Positions 1 through 7,395 of a DNA stretch of 14,540 nt are shown here, in pieces; positions within the stretch are counted from its first letter, which is position 1, and every line of letters starts with the position of its first letter. Origin of the DNA: Chloromonas sp. AAM2. Taxonomy: Eukaryota; Chlorophyta; Chlorophyceae; Chlamydomonadales; Chlamydomonadaceae. The stretch covers positions 1 to 14,540 of the forward strand of contig QAXH01004431.1 of the NCBI GenBank assembly GCA_004335635.1, read 5' to 3'. A program made the translations under genes and the position numbers. The notes under the pieces were generated by a model. It was not told the origin of the DNA. It saw nothing but the letters and a program-made list of their open reading frames with translations, and searched no databases.

Positions 1-114
1 ACTGGCGGATGCGTGTCACTATCATGACTGGCGGATGCGTGTCACTATCATGACTGGTGGACGCGTGTCACTCTCATAACTGGTGGATGCATGTCACGAT
101 CATAACTGGCGGAT
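1..114 (+). repeat. 26-bp tandem repeat, about 4.4 copies, continuing off the left edge
   Basis: Units start at 1, 27, 53, 79 and 105. Consensus begins ACTGGCGGATGCGTGTCACT and ends ATCATG or CTCATA. Copies 1 and 2 are identical; 3 and 4 differ at a few bases. It lies in the beta-mannosidase intron upstream of the 255-284 microexon. Confidence 0.9.
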
Positions 115-254
115 CTGCGGTCTTCAGTCATGGTAGTTTGCACAGGGAATGCACCCTCTCAGGATTGAATTACCAAAACTTGAACAAATTACCGTGTTGC
201 TCTGGCTCCTTGACTTGCACTCCAAGTCGTGTTTTGCTGTGCCTGTGCACTCAG

Positions 255-284
255 GCAGCTGAACGACATATGGCCTGGATACAG
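255..284 (+). other. 30-nt microexon of the beta-mannosidase gene
   Basis: The exon lies between acceptor GCACTCAG and donor GTGGGT. It supplies the last base of a codon, nine codons reading QLNDIWPGY, and two bases of the next. With TG from the previous exon its first G would make Trp, and AG plus the C at 500 makes Ser, giving WQLNDIWPGYSWSSLDY. This is the most conserved stretch of the family's C-terminal half, so the exon is functionally necessary. No sequence in 1-254 ends in a fitting preceding exon, so that exon is outside the window. Confidence 0.88.
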
Positions 285-2133
285 GTGGGTCAAGCAACAC
301 TAAACTCGAGACCATCAGCCCGTTGCAGTTCGTCAGGCACATGCTGTAATTGCATGAATGTACATGGTTGGGCGTAGGTTACACACATGCATGGTGTCAC
401 GTCCACAAACATTTTGTTCGGTCAATCATGTCAGGCGGGCCCCATGCAAGCAAGCTTACTGCATTCACCATATCTGCCATGTTCTTACTCAATGTGCAGC
501 TGGAGCAGCCTTGACTACCCCTCTGCCCCTGGCGCCGCCCCACACTGGAAACCGCTGCACTACGCCATGGCGCGCACATGGGCGCCCCTGGCGGTGCTCA
601 CAGGGGCTAATGGGGAGCAGGCGCAGGTGATGGGGAACAGGCGCCTGCACGACCAACACAGCCCAGCTGACCAGATGGTAGCCCTTATCTTGCCTGGATT
701 GAGTGTAGGTTCAAGCCTTGCCATGCTCCTTTGAAACGTGTGTGTTGGTTCAGGTGAACTTGACATCCTCCTGGGGTGTGCCTCTGGCCGCCAACGTGAC
801 CCTGCGGCTGGTGCCCGTGTGGGCGACGCGGGACAACTGCAGCGCGGTGGTGGGCCGGAGAGAAGTGCAGGTGCCGCCCTTCGCCATGGTGCCCGTATGG
901 AGCCAATCCGTGGCAGAGGTCATGGAGGCCATCCCAGGTACTGCTCTTGCGACAATGGTATCAGAACATCAAACTCGAGCACGTTCAATGGATCATCGTA
1001 CTGTGGTGGTCCCAGCTGCATCCAAGCAGGCTGTCACGTCTGACGTGTCGGCTGCCTGCCAGGAGCAGTGCGACCGAACCTGGAGGATACGATGCCATGA
1101 CAGGGTCGTGCTCAACAAGATGGGTACATATATTGATTACATCAGGGGGCACCACATGCACCGACCGTGAACGCATGCAAGAGACGAGGCTGGATGCCGT
1201 CCTAACCAATCGTCAGCAACAGGAGGCAACTGCAAGGCGCAACGAGCAAAGAACACAGAAATCAAGGCACCATGGACAAACAAAGGCGCACTGCCAAAGG
1301 CTGTCAGACAAGGGTTGAGCAAGCACAGCTAGAAACAACGAACGGAAAATAAAGATGGGTTTGAAGAGCCTGACTGGCCTACGGGTTTGTCTGTGAAGCA
1401 AACGAACCTAGCTGAAGGAAGTGATATCGTCAACATCATCCTTTGCACAGGGTTGAATGCTTTCCATTCCGCTTCTGGCCACCGTGCTTGCTGCTGTGGT
1501 ACTCATCCATGACTGCACAATCAGGACTCAGGTGCTTTCCCTGCCATTGCAGGTTGCTCCATCAACAGTTGCTTCATCTCAATGGAAGCCGTGTACTATT
1601 TGCTCCCAAACACCACAGACGAGCAGCCTAGAGTTGGCAATCCGCGGACTGCTGCTGGACAGTACCAAGAGGGCATGTGGCCCACAGGTGGATTAAAGGA
1701 GATGGCCGGTGCCACACAAGACGATACGGTCAACGGGAGCAGGATGGACGATGGAGGCGGTGGGGGTGGCTTGTCAGAGTCTTCTTCACAACCTGAGAGT
1801 GTGTGGCGTGCTCATGCCCAGCTGTGGCTGGCCTATTGGGTGGACATGCCTGCTATGAACGCAACTGGCAAGCCAATCCTAACCAATTGGATGGCAAGGT
1901 CGGCGAATGAAGTTTGCTTTACTGTTGCGTCCGACGTTGTACTGCCATTGTTGGTGTTGGAAACCGATTTTGAAGGGTACTTCTCAGACAACATGATCAC
2001 AGTTGATCCTTGCCAGACGCAGACACTGTGCTTCACCTATGACGGGGACATGGCGAGTGGCAGCACGCAGTTTGATGTGGAGGCCTTGAAAGCGAACATC
2101 ATGCACATGTCATTGGCGGATTACATGGGCTGA
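255..2133 (+). CDS. GH2 beta-mannosidase, C-terminal part (gene truncated by left window edge)
   Basis: Exons at 255-284, 500-626, 754-937 and 1553-2133 (TGA at 2131-2133) join with GT-AG borders and closing phases. Beta-mannosidase removes terminal non-reducing beta-mannose from N-glycan-derived or mannan oligosaccharides, usually in the lysosome, vacuole or outside the cell. The joined protein reads WQLNDIW, then SWSSLDY, WKPLHYAMARTWAPL, a beta-rich Ig-like stretch ending CSINSC, and a last beta domain with YFSDN (about 1978-1992) and a terminal SLADYMG. These follow, in order, the C-terminal half of animal lysosomal beta-mannosidase (WQLNDIW, SWSSLEY, WKMLHY, GRFSDN, SLTDIY). The GH2 catalytic glutamates lie upstream, outside the window. 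The last exon carries a hydrophilic Gly-rich insert absent from animal enzymes. Identity is strong; precise substrate is inferred. Confidence 0.93.
500..626 (+). other. Beta-mannosidase exon (WSSLDY...WKPLHY...GANGEQAQ)
   Basis: Acceptor AATGTGCAG, donor CAG/GTGATG. One base completes the Ser codon, then 42 codons. It contains SWSSLDY and WKPLHYAMARTWAPL, aligning with the end of the catalytic barrel and the linker in animal beta-mannosidase. It ends in phase 0, matching the phase-0 start at 754. Confidence 0.9.
754..937 (+). other. Beta-mannosidase exon (Ig-like domain)
   Basis: Acceptor TTGGTTCAG, donor CCAG/GTACTG. It encodes the strand-rich stretch with VTLRLVPVWATRDNCSAVV, matching the Ig-like domain of the animal enzyme where a Cys occurs in the same place. 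It ends one base into a Gly codon that the GT at 1553-1554 completes. Confidence 0.9.
938..1552 (+). other. Beta-mannosidase intron of 615 nt
   Basis: Ends are GTACTG and CTGCCATTGCAG. Open frames inside it have no coding character, and the flanking exons align to the family without a gap, so I see no missed exon here. Confidence 0.75.
1553..2133 (+). other. Beta-mannosidase terminal exon
   Basis: Starts after GCCATTGCAG with GT finishing a Gly codon, then CSINSCFISMEAVYYLL. A hydrophilic segment with six consecutive Gly (about 1750-1770) separates this from the final beta domain (VCFTVASDVVLPLLVLE, YFSDN, FDVEALK, SLADYMG). An unspliced intron inside the insert cannot be excluded: GTGGAT at 1687 and CCCAG ending at 1821 are possible borders. 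The simple reading is one open exon. Confidence 0.88.
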
Positions 2134-2317
2134 CGCTTGCGTGGTCATTGCGATCATGTACATTGAAATGATGCCACTTGCAGCGATATCTCTTACAAGC
2201 AGGGAGAGACTCCAACCCGTCCAACATACGGGTGGCGCCACTCATGGCCGACCGCAAAACCCGTCAGGCCTGAAATAGCGTGGAAATGAATGCTTCCTGA
2301 CCCATTCACTTAAGGGC

Positions 2318-2470
2318 ATGCTGCGCTCGAGCTTCTCAAGTGTGGTGGCGCTACTGCTCCTGCTGTGCCTGCTGCTGCTCCAGCATTTGAAGCTGTTGAC
2401 GTGGTGCGTGCAGCAGCATCTCACACACAATGGCACAGTTTGCCATGCCATGCCAACAGGCGAGCAGTAA
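2318..2470 (+). CDS. Short ORF with a hydrophobic segment, unknown
   Basis: An ATG at 2318 opens a 50-residue frame ending in TAA at 2468-2470. Residues about 9-24 are almost all Leu, Val and Ala (VVALLLLLCLLLL), like a signal anchor or membrane segment. It lies within the probable 3' UTR of the beta-mannosidase gene. CTG/CTC-rich repeats give poly-Leu by chance, no homology is recognised, and there is no supporting context. It could be a small membrane protein, a first exon cut off at GTGCGT near 2404, or nothing. Confidence 0.15.
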   Translation: MLRSSFSSVVALLLLLCLLLLQHLKLLTWCVQQHLTHNGTVCHAMPTGEQ

Positions 2471-2662
2471 GGGTGACAGCGAGACCCTGACACAACTGCG
2501 CTATACCAGTCCTTCCTTGCTCCTCGTTCAATTGAGGGATGGTTACGATTCGACAGGCCTAGCAGAGCACACAACACCATTTGGCTTACAAAGCCCTGAC
2601 TGGGTGATCCTGTTCTGAAACTCTGGTAATCTGACTGCCCTCGCCACTGAGACATATGGAAC

Positions 2663-2684
2663 TGTCCCGGAACTGGCAAACTTT
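2663..2684 (+). repeat. Dispersed repeat copy 1 (TGTCCCGGAACTGGCAAAC)
   Basis: Matches the motif at 6661-6684 and 14118-14136 with one change (CCGG for CCAG), followed by T-rich sequence. See the inverted repeat at 6531-6684. Confidence 0.6.
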
Positions 2685-2705
2685 GGGAAGGCAGGAGAGC
2701 TCTCA

Positions 2706-2710
2706 TGTAA
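2706..2710 (+). terminator. Possible poly(A) signal TGTAA for the beta-mannosidase gene
   Basis: This is the first plus-strand TGTAA downstream of the stop at 2133, about 570 nt away. TGTAA is the common chlorophyte poly(A) signal. A 3' UTR of this length would be ordinary for green algae, but position alone is weak evidence. Confidence 0.35.
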
Positions 2711-3847
2711 TAACCTGTTGAACTTTGGAATGCCCAAGCCCCTGACCGTTTTCTTGCGTTGTTCGTGCATAGCTCCACACTCGGTGTATGTGGGGCCGCC
2801 TGGGAGCATATGGAGATGGAGGCACCAGCAGCGCACTGCAGCCCCTTGCAACTTCCGTATAAATTCTCCCACGTGACAAACCTTTCAGATCCACCCTTGG
2901 ACCATGATGCCTCGGATCTGGACACCAAGCTGGATTACTACCCTGGATTAGTGCTGCAACCCAAGCATACCCATCACCTGTCCACCTGCCGTAGAAGAGA
3001 TTCCGGACCACCCTCAGATGCATCCGCCCAGGTGACTCCCAGGCGTTGTGGAACTCTCTGTCCATTTGCTTGGCTTGTTGACAGTGACCGAATTTGGCAC
3101 AAATGTTGGAGTCAAGTTCCCGATTCTCTTCCAGCATACAGATGCCGTGAGGGCGTCTACGTTTCCTGCTGGGTCCTTAATCCTGTCCCGCTGCACAGTG
3201 GTAGCATATCGTGGTTCCGATTGGCCGCACGTCCAACTCAGGTGTAGCCTTTATGATTATCATCGACTGCAGCATATTGACTGTGGGATGTGCGAGGATT
3301 ACAAGGTACCTGGACATGTGGGATGTAGTCAGTGTTCATTTGAGAACCTCTAATTGGTTGCAGTGCTCAAAGTAGCCTGACGGTGAGTACCTTTGCAGAA
3401 AGAGACGGTTCAAAGATGACAAGCCCCTGGCTGCAAATAGGCCAAAAGCTTTGCTGGGAGGCTGGACACAGAGAGCCACAGGCGTGTATGTCTGTGGAAT
3501 GCGTCTGACGGTTAAGCGGCCAGCCAGCAAAACCATCCGCTGCGCACAGCCGCGTTGCATTCTGAGTTCACCCATGCCAGTATGCTCAATTCACCTAGCG
3601 TACCCCACACCTGGCCCAAAAATGTGCCCTTTGCAGGGCATATGCAAGACAATTTCTCAGGTGTCGCATCTCGCCCAGTGTTGTTGCTCACCCTGATCTT
3701 CTGAGCGGCTGCAGCTGACCCCTGATAGGTCAAATCAGCATGTGATACCTGTGGCGTTGTTGCACGTGCACCAGGCCGCTTCAATTCCCGCCCCTCGCTG
3801 TCAAGTTGCAGTCGCGCCGGTGCTAGCATCTGTGCAAACACTTCAGG

Positions 3848-3944
3848 ATGAAGGACGAGGCACCCGGCACCGAGGACACTTCTCAGTTCAAGTGCTTCGT
3901 CGGCGGGCTTTCATACTCGATCGCGGATGCGGACCTCAAGGCCG
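3848..3944 (+). other. RNA-binding protein exon 1 (RNP2)
   Basis: Starts MKDEAPGTED and runs through FKCFVGGLSYSIADADLKA to donor GCCG/GTGCGT, phase 1. The bases just before the ATG, CACTTCAG/G, also look like a 3' splice site, so a 5' UTR intron is possible. Confidence 0.9.
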
Positions 3945-5145
3945 GTGCGTTGAAGCAGCCCAGTTGTGCAGGCCTTTGACTGGATGATCTTGCGAACGTG
4001 ACCGGAGGTTGCTGACATTCTTTCCGTGCCTCTTTTGCAGCCTTCGACCGCTATGATTGCACCTCCGCCAAGTGCATGATTGACCGCCACACGGGGCGCC
4101 CAAGAGGCTTTGGCTTTGTTTACTTCAAAGATGAGCATGGTCAGAAGGAGGCCATTGCACAGATGCACGACAAGGTGAGGCTGAGCCTTACGGATCATGC
4201 AACCCTGGCAACGAAACGGGACCGTGTTGTTCACACCATTCCCCTTTCCTTCTTCGCGGTGGCACTGTAGGAGCTGGAGGGCCGTAGGATTTCTGTAGTT
4301 AGGGCTGTGCCAGAGAGCCAGACGTCGCCAGGAACCCCAGCTGCTGCTCTTGGTGGTGGCAGTGGCGCCAGGCGCGATTCAGCACGCAGAGACCCCCCTC
4401 GTGGAGGCTACGAACGTGGAGGCTACGAACGTGGAGGCTATGGGGGCTACGACCGAGGCTACGACCGAGGAGGCTATGGAGGCTACGACCCACGCTATGC
4501 GTATGACCGGGGTGGCTACGACCGCTATGGTGGTGGTGGCTATGGCGGGTGAGCTTACTTGCCATGCAGACTTCCATGCAACCTTGTGCTTCATTTCAGT
4601 TCACGCCCACTAGCACACACACCTCCTTTCATTGGCGCTGCATATGCAGAGGCTACGACCGCAGCACTGCTGATCCCTACCGTGACGCCTACCGTGGGGG
4701 TTATGGAGGCTATGGCAGCTACGGAGCAGGATATGAGGACCGTGGCTATGGCAGCTCATATGCAGGCAGCTATGACCGTGGCTATGACGACCGGTGAGTG
4801 TGAACCAGGCATGTAACCAGGCACAGCTGGCTGTCGCCTGTGCCCATTAAGTTCTGGCAGACTGCATGCAAGTGCGTGTCTACTGTCATGGACTGTCCCT
4901 GTCAGGTCGACTATGCAGTCCTGCACTTGGTCTCCTGCACCCTCCAGCTCTTTTGTTCACTGGAGCCTTAAATGCATCTTGGGCAAGTTTGATCTGCCGT
5001 GCTGATGAACTCGTGCACACATGTGATTTGTGCTGCTTGCAGTGGTGCTGGCGGCCCAGAGCGCAGAGGCTACTCCGCGAGCACTCGCAGTGCACCCTAT
5101 GACCGCCCGCCTGAGCGTCGCGCCTCCGACCCATCCCGCCGCTAA
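3848..5145 (+). CDS. Glycine-rich RNA-binding protein, single RRM plus G/Y/R/D repeat tail
   Basis: Five exons, 3848-3944, 4041-4174, 4271-4548, 4650-4793 and 5043-5145 (TAA at 5143), join in closing phases into 251 residues. All introns are GT-AG (96, 96, 101 and 249 nt). Residues about 14-90 form one RRM with RNP2-like CFVGGL (16-21) and RNP1 RGFGFVYF (54-61), whose aromatic residues stack on RNA bases. The rest is low complexity: an Ala/Ser linker, then many GGY, GGYGGYDRGY and YDRGG units, ending in an Arg/Pro/Ser tail. This is the plan of plant and algal GRP or hnRNP-like proteins acting in splicing, RNA stability and stress responses. RGG-like sites are possible arginine-methylation targets. 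The exact RNA target cannot be told. ATG 3848 is chosen because the RRM begins within 15 codons. Confidence 0.95.
4041..4174 (+). other. RNA-binding protein exon 2 (RNP1)
   Basis: Acceptor CTCTTTTGCAG, donor AAG/GTGAGG. Encodes the RRM core with RNP1 RGFGFVYF and ends AIAQMHDK in phase 0. The next exon continues ELEGRRISVVRAVP, the last RRM strand. Confidence 0.95.
4271..4548 (+). other. RNA-binding protein exon 3 (end of RRM, first repeat block)
   Basis: Acceptor GGCACTGTAG, donor GGCGG/GTGAGC. Carries the last RRM strand and about fifteen G/Y/D/R repeat units, many encoded by near-identical GGAGGCTACGA blocks, which points to recent slippage or unequal exchange. Confidence 0.93.
4650..4793 (+). 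other. RNA-binding protein exon 4 (second repeat block)
   Basis: Acceptor CATATGCAG, donor GACCG/GTGAGTG. Continues GGYDRSTADPYRDAY and further YGGYGSYGAGYEDRGY-type units in frame with exon 3. Confidence 0.92.
5043..5145 (+). other. RNA-binding protein exon 5 and stop
   Basis: Acceptor GCTGCTTGCAG. Adds GAGGPERRGYSASTRSAPYD and an Arg/Pro-rich end, DPSRR, before TAA at 5143-5145. Phase matches the CG left by exon 4. Confidence 0.9.
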
Positions 5146-6247
5146 ATTGACTACCTCCCAACGCCTGGTCGAGCTAACTGTGCCTGTCCATGGCATTGTG
5201 GCAGCTGTATTGGCACATGTGCTGTACGCGCCACCGTATGTGTGTTAGAAGGCCTGTGTGTAGGACCATGTGAGCATGCTCCACTACCCCTTCATGCTTG
5301 CTGCATGTCTCCCATCACTGTGACACCAGGTTTGCATGCACTCACCGTTGTGCCTCGGCTCATGTCATGGACCCAGCTTGGGTCATGGGCAGTGGCTGAT
5401 CAGGCTCACAGCCTCACCACCAGTGGCAGCCCTTGGGCACACAGCTGTTCTGACAGACCAGCTGCTTTTGTTTTACCTGGCGAACAGCCTGCAGTCTGAT
5501 CAAACTTTCTGTGAGTTGGACAGTGGTTCAGCTGGCAGATTTTGCCACAGCACCCTTACGGCTGACAGTGCCAGTGCAGTTGGATTGCCCATGTGCTCCG
5601 CGAGTTGGATTTGCAGCAGTGGACCATGTGAAAGGATGCTATGCCAGAGCGCAGTGCAGTGACAGATTGCTTGGCAGATTAACAGTTATGGCTGGCAGTT
5701 TTCTAATTTCCAAAGCGGCATGCAGAGCGCAGCCCCTTCAGTGTCCCTGCGGTTGGTGAAGCGTGTACGTATGTGCTGCAGGCGTGCATGTGCGCGTCAT
5801 CCAAGCTCTTCGCACCTGAACCGTTTACCGCAGTGGTTGTTGCTTCCAACCCCACAGTCGTTTACTTGATCTCGTAACAGCGCAGCATTTTGTTGCTTCC
5901 GATCCCAACTGCTGCTGAGCCTGAGCCTGAGCAGGCATGAATTCAAAAACAGCGGCGGCAGTGTGCCAGGCACATAGTTACACTATGAAACAGCCGTGGT
6001 TTACCAGCAGTTGGCCAGTGCACAGCTCTTCACGCTCACCAGCGAGTAGTATTCCTGGCGCTGCCCAGTGCAGGTGAGTGCGCTGATCTTGGGTACAAAC
6101 TTGGGGTGTTGCGCTGCTTCGCTGCCCCCCTCTGTCTGCTGCATATCTTTCGATTCTGGGACAAGCATCCACAGCGGATGTGGCTGGCTAGTGGCTTCTG
6201 AGTGTTTGGTACTATGATGCAGTGGTGACTTGTATTGTCAGCACGCT

Positions 6248-6252
6248 TGTAA
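6248..6252 (+). terminator. Possible poly(A) signal TGTAA for the RNA-binding protein gene
   Basis: First plus-strand TGTAA past the stop at 5145, about 1.1 kb away. It implies a long 3' UTR. Supported by motif only. Confidence 0.3.
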
Positions 6253-6530
6253 TGAAGAAGCTCTTTGCTCATTATATGCTTGTGTACGGTGTTAGGCCTG
6301 CCAGCCACAGCTGTCTTCAACCTCCACTTGACGACAAATCCACGCCTCCAAGCTCGATGCTCAGACGCGGGATCTGGCAGCCAGTACAGAAGAGACAATA
6401 GCCGGAATACAGAGATGACTGTTTCTCACAAAACAAATGTGTGCTATTTGCAATGTTCACGAAGGGCTGAGACTGGCACAGCTTTGAATAGTGTACTGAG
6501 TTGCTTGATCGTTGCACAACGAAAGCAAAA

Positions 6531-6684
6531 AAGTTTGCCAGTTCTGGTACAATTTTGGGACTGACACCGTGATAGAACAGTGCACTCATACACACGCACA
6601 ATATCAGGTTAGGGTTGCTGCACTTGAACAATCGCAACACAACGCAGAATCACAGACAACAATTGTCCCAGAACTGGCAAACTT
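6531..6684. repeat. 24-bp inverted repeat with 106-nt spacer (MITE- or hairpin-like)
   Basis: The left arm at 6531-6554 and the reverse complement of the right arm at 6661-6684 differ at one of 24 positions. The arms contain GTTTGCCAGTTCTGG. Short A-rich tracts and a GCAAAA word flank both outer sides. Solo copies of the right-arm motif lie at 2663-2684 and 14118-14136. This suggests a small non-autonomous element with terminal inverted repeats, or a transcribed hairpin. No target-site duplication is obvious. Confidence 0.65.
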
Positions 6685-6937
6685 CTTTTATTTTGCTACT
6701 TCTGTATCACAATTCTGGAGCTGTTTTGCTGAAGACAGAGGTCACCGTGGTTGCTCATCATTCAAACCTGAACAGGCTTGGCAGTCAACCAGTTACACTG
6801 GCAGTTGCAATCTCGAGCCTCAAACTGCTGCAATAACGGCTCACCATACAAAGCAGTATTCAAGCATTACTAACGTTCTTCGGTCCAGCATCAGATGCAG
6901 GTACAGCACAGATGCAGATACAGCCCCAGTCAATTGT

Positions 6938-6976
6938 GTATTGTACAGGCACTGACACTGTATATTGTACAGGCAC
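6938..6976 (+). repeat. Two direct copies of ATTGTACAGGCAC, 24 nt apart
   Basis: ATTGTACAGGCAC occurs at 6940-6952 and 6964-6976 with similar flanks (GTATTG, GTATATTG). It is a short tandem duplication in AT-rich intergenic DNA. Confidence 0.6.
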
Positions 6977-7315
6977 AGAAATAAGGATAACGAGCTTGCT
7001 TAGAAAACCGTCCAACGAAATCAACAGGTAGCGGACGAATGCAATGCTAACGTGCACAGGTACAAGAGTCACCACCTCAAAATAACTGCTTAATAATTGC
7101 CTAATGTGGTACACCAACATGCTTTTATGTATGACTTGCTGCGAGGTCTTGACATCACTCCCCAGAGTGCTGCGGCAGGCCTTTAACTCTATCAACGCAA
7201 CATTACCAACGTATATGATTCAACAGCAAACCCTTAAGTGTGCTTCGATTAACAACAATAGCAGCGGGCTTACATTCCCCACCCAGAGGGAACACGACTA
7301 GCTGCTATGTACGTA

Positions 7316-7320
7316 TTACA
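7316..7320 (-). terminator. Poly(A) signal TGTAA for the NPC1/Patched-like gene
   Basis: On the minus strand TGTAA lies 76 nt past the stop codon at 7396-7398. Motif, strand and distance all fit a chlorophyte poly(A) signal, and this is the best organism clue in the window. Confidence 0.55.
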
Positions 7321-7395
7321 GCAGCTTGACTTCTAGCTAAGCTAAGTTGACTTTGCGCTTTCAATTTATAGATTATTGAAATCAGGGTGTGGGTG

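Larger units (their letters stand above)
2134..3847. other. 3' UTR and intergenic region without a confirmed gene
   Basis: Lies between the beta-mannosidase stop and the RNA-binding protein start. It has long open frames on both strands (minus 2242-2928, minus 2703-3137, plus 2759-3247), but none has a motif I recognise or a supported set of splice borders. It should hold the mannosidase 3' UTR and the promoter and 5' UTR of the next gene. A copy of the dispersed CCAGAACTGGCAAAC-type motif lies at 2663-2684. Confidence 0.6.
5146..7315. other. Convergent 3' UTR and intergenic region
   Basis: Lies between two genes that converge. About 2.2 kb with only short chance open frames. The right half (about 6200-7300) is visibly richer in A and T. 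Contents noted: a possible TGTAA signal at 6248, an inverted repeat at 6531-6684, and a short direct repeat near 6940-6976. No coding gene is supported. Confidence 0.65.

Noticed and set aside
1..114. CRISPR-like array
   Set aside because: The 26-bp units are head to tail without unique spacers; it is a minisatellite in an intron.
2242..2928. 228-residue minus-strand open frame
   Set aside because: No recognised motif, overlaps other long frames on both strands, and includes the dispersed repeat at 2663-2684. Likely a chance frame in stop-poor sequence.
4350..4613. Plus and minus frames overlapping 4299-4816
   Set aside because: Ala/Thr/Val-rich or His/Ser-rich shadows of the glycine-rich repeat; the true frame has the RRM and closing phases.
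6609..6614. TTAGGG telomere-like hexamer
   Set aside because: A single copy only, not an array.
6512..6955. 147-residue plus-strand open frame
   Set aside because: Runs through the inverted repeat in AT-rich intergenic DNA with no family signal.
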